Positions 5,319 through 6,183 of a stretch of DNA of 6,183 bases are shown here, one piece after another; positions within the stretch are counted from its first letter, which is position 1, and each line of letters opens with the position of its first letter. Both the position numbers and the translations under genes were made by a program. Source of the stretch: Methylophilaceae bacterium (lineage in GTDB: Bacteria; Pseudomonadota; Gammaproteobacteria; Burkholderiales; Methylophilaceae); NCBI GenBank assembly GCA_006844635.1, contig SPJO01000131.1, positions 1 through 6,183 on the forward strand, read 5' to 3'. The notes under the pieces are model-generated. The model made no database searches, was not told the DNA's origin, and was given only the letters and a program-made list of their open reading frames with translations.

Positions 5319-5963
5319 ATGTTAGGTAAGAAAACATTAAAGTCAACTTTGTTAGCTGGTCTGATGACAGTTGCAGGTATGGGCTTTTCACTACAAGCTA
5401 ATGCAGCTTGTGAACTAGTTTCAGTAGTTGATGGTAAACCACTAAATATTAAAGTGACAGCAGAAGATTCTGAGCACGCAAAAACGTTCTTAGAAACTTG
5501 TAAAAATCCTTATACAAAATTAGTGATTGATGGTCAGAAAGACTATGAAGCGCTGATTGCGGCAAAAGCTAACGCTAAAGGCGCTGAAATGAAAGAGCTT
5601 AAAAAGAAAATTAAAACAAGCGCTTTCGGTAAAGCTAAAAAGCTTTATGGTCTAAACAACTGTACTGGTTGTCACGGTGGTAAACTTGAGGGCGTAATGG
5701 CACCAGGCTTACGTAAGCAGCCTAGTGGCGGTCAAAGTCAGTATGATAATCAATGGGTATACCCACAAAATGCGACTGACAAAGGTATGTTTGAAACCAT
5801 TGCTGGTGGTACACCAGGTAAATCTGGCGGTACTATGTTTAAATGGCACAAGCAAATCGAAGGTCATACAGGTGGTGGTTTAACGACTGATGACATTCTA
5901 CAAACAATCGCTTATATTCGTGCAAACTATGCAGGTAAAGGCGAGAAAGTTTGGCTAAAATAA
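5319..5963 (+). CDS. xoxG: XoxG-type periplasmic c-type cytochrome, electron acceptor of XoxF
   Basis: XoxG is the soluble monohaem cytochrome that accepts electrons from the reduced PQQ of XoxF and passes them toward the terminal oxidase. The 214-residue precursor has a Sec signal peptide, likely cleaved after Ala29 (ANA/ACE). One haem-binding CTGCH motif is at 115-119. Met173 in GGTMFKWH is the more likely sixth haem ligand; Met127 (GVMAPGL) is an alternative. The sequence GMFETIAGGTPG (156-167) is typical of MxaG/XoxG-like cytochromes. An 85-residue N-terminal region precedes the haem, contains Cys31 and Cys61, which could pair, and runs into a lysine-rich helix-like stretch (about 88-109). 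By hand count the mature protein has about 27 Lys/Arg against 19 Asp/Glu, so it is basic, unlike the acidic MxaG cytochromes. AGGGAG at 5308-5313 fixes the start. Codon bias is as strong as in xoxF. The clade within XoxG is not certain. Confidence 0.93.
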   Translation: MLGKKTLKSTLLAGLMTVAGMGFSLQANAACELVSVVDGKPLNIKVTAEDSEHAKTFLETCKNPYTKLVIDGQKDYEALIAAKANAKGAEMKELKKKIKTSAFGKAKKLYGLNNCTGCHGGKLEGVMAPGLRKQPSGGQSQYDNQWVYPQNATDKGMFETIAGGTPGKSGGTMFKWHKQIEGHTGGGLTTDDILQTIAYIRANYAGKGEKVWLK

Positions 5964-5990
5964 TTTTTAGTTAATTTCAAGTTGTACATG

Positions 5991-6021
5991 ACGGCTACAC
6001 ATTTGTGTGGCCGTTTTTTTT
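5991..6021 (+). terminator. Intrinsic terminator of xoxG
   Basis: A 10-bp stem (5991-6000 with 6005-6014, one G-T wobble) with an ATTT loop runs directly into eight T (6014-6021). This is a textbook Rho-independent terminator 28 bp after the xoxG stop codon. Confidence 0.93.
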
Positions 6022-6047
6022 GATTATTAGGTAATAAAAGGTAGAAT
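6020..6047 (+). promoter_or_regulatory. Candidate sigma70 promoter of the truncated downstream gene
   Basis: TTGATT (6020-6025, four of six) and TAGAAT (6042-6047, five of six) are 16 bp apart, right after the xoxG terminator. The -10 lies inside a small inverted repeat, GGTA-GAA-TACC (6040-6050), a possible operator. Transcription would start near 6054, leaving a leader of about 70 nt. Confidence 0.4.
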
Positions 6048-6124
6048 ACCGCAGGGCTGCAATTATTAGTGACGCCTAGGTGTGGTAACACGCAATATTA
6101 GATAATGTTAGGAGTATTTTCTTC

Positions 6125-6183
6125 ATGAGTAAAATTAAAATTAGTGCCTTGCTGTTAACAACAGCGATGGCTTTATCCGCATG
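6125..6183 (+). CDS. Start of an exported protein, probably a lipoprotein (partial, cut by window end)
   Basis: Nineteen codons plus two bases are visible, starting MSKIKISALLLTTAMALSA. This is a signal peptide: a short lysine-containing N-terminus followed by a hydrophobic core. The next codon begins TG. If its third base is T or C it encodes Cys, and LSAC would be an ideal lipobox for lipid attachment; TGG or TGA would rule this out. AGGAG at 6110-6114 lies 10 nt upstream of the ATG, a little far but acceptable. The mature part is outside the window, so the function is unknown. Its place after xoxG suggests, but does not show, a link to methanol oxidation. Confidence 0.75.
   Translation, partial: MSKIKISALLLTTAMALSA

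Noticed and set aside
5396..5411. Possible lipobox at XoxG Cys31
   Set aside because: The residues before Cys31 are Asn-Ala-Ala; a lipobox needs Leu, Val or Ile at -3. Signal peptidase I cleavage at ANA/AC fits better.
1..6183. Mobile elements, CRISPR arrays, tRNA or rRNA genes
   Set aside because: I found no transposase fragments, flanking inverted repeats, regularly spaced repeats or RNA-gene signatures anywhere in the window.

Overview
The window looks like part of the lanthanide-dependent methanol oxidation locus of a low-GC methylotrophic betaproteobacterium. A Methylophilaceae member such as Methylotenera is my inference, from the gene set, the AT-rich composition and the character of the proteins; no database was consulted. 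The core genes are xoxF (PQQ- and lanthanide-dependent methanol dehydrogenase), xoxJ (periplasmic solute-binding-like partner) and xoxG (the c-type cytochrome that takes electrons from XoxF). All three lie on the + strand and encode exported proteins.

Layout. 1-242 is AT-rich and I see no gene in it. 243-1709 (- strand) is a MocR-type regulator: a GntR winged helix fused to an aminotransferase-fold, PLP-binding domain. It is divergent from xoxF. The 292-bp divergent region 1710-2001 holds repeated TGGTCC/GGACCA half-sites, a second set of GTTACA sites, and promoter candidates in both directions. 2002-3876 is xoxF, followed by a weak hairpin and a strong intrinsic terminator (3923-3948). 3949-4161 holds a perfect 17-bp palindrome, a possible 44-codon small ORF with its own Shine-Dalgarno sequence, and then xoxJ (4162-5091). 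The 227-bp gap 5092-5318 holds a promoter candidate and a long-range inverted repeat ahead of xoxG (5319-5963). xoxG ends in a clear intrinsic terminator (5991-6021). A new promoter candidate then precedes the first 19 codons of an exported protein, probably a lipoprotein, cut by the window edge.

How the genes work together. XoxF oxidises methanol in the periplasm using PQQ and a lanthanide. The lanthanide-specific second aspartate (Asp358, in Asp-Tyr-Asp) is present. Electrons pass to the monohaem cytochrome XoxG and on to the respiratory chain. XoxJ is thought to help activate or assemble the dehydrogenase. The three genes are not tightly packed: each has its own leader, and terminators follow xoxF and xoxG, so dosage may be set gene by gene. 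The divergent MocR regulator is a plausible but unproven controller of xoxF. I see no mobile element, CRISPR array, tRNA or rRNA.
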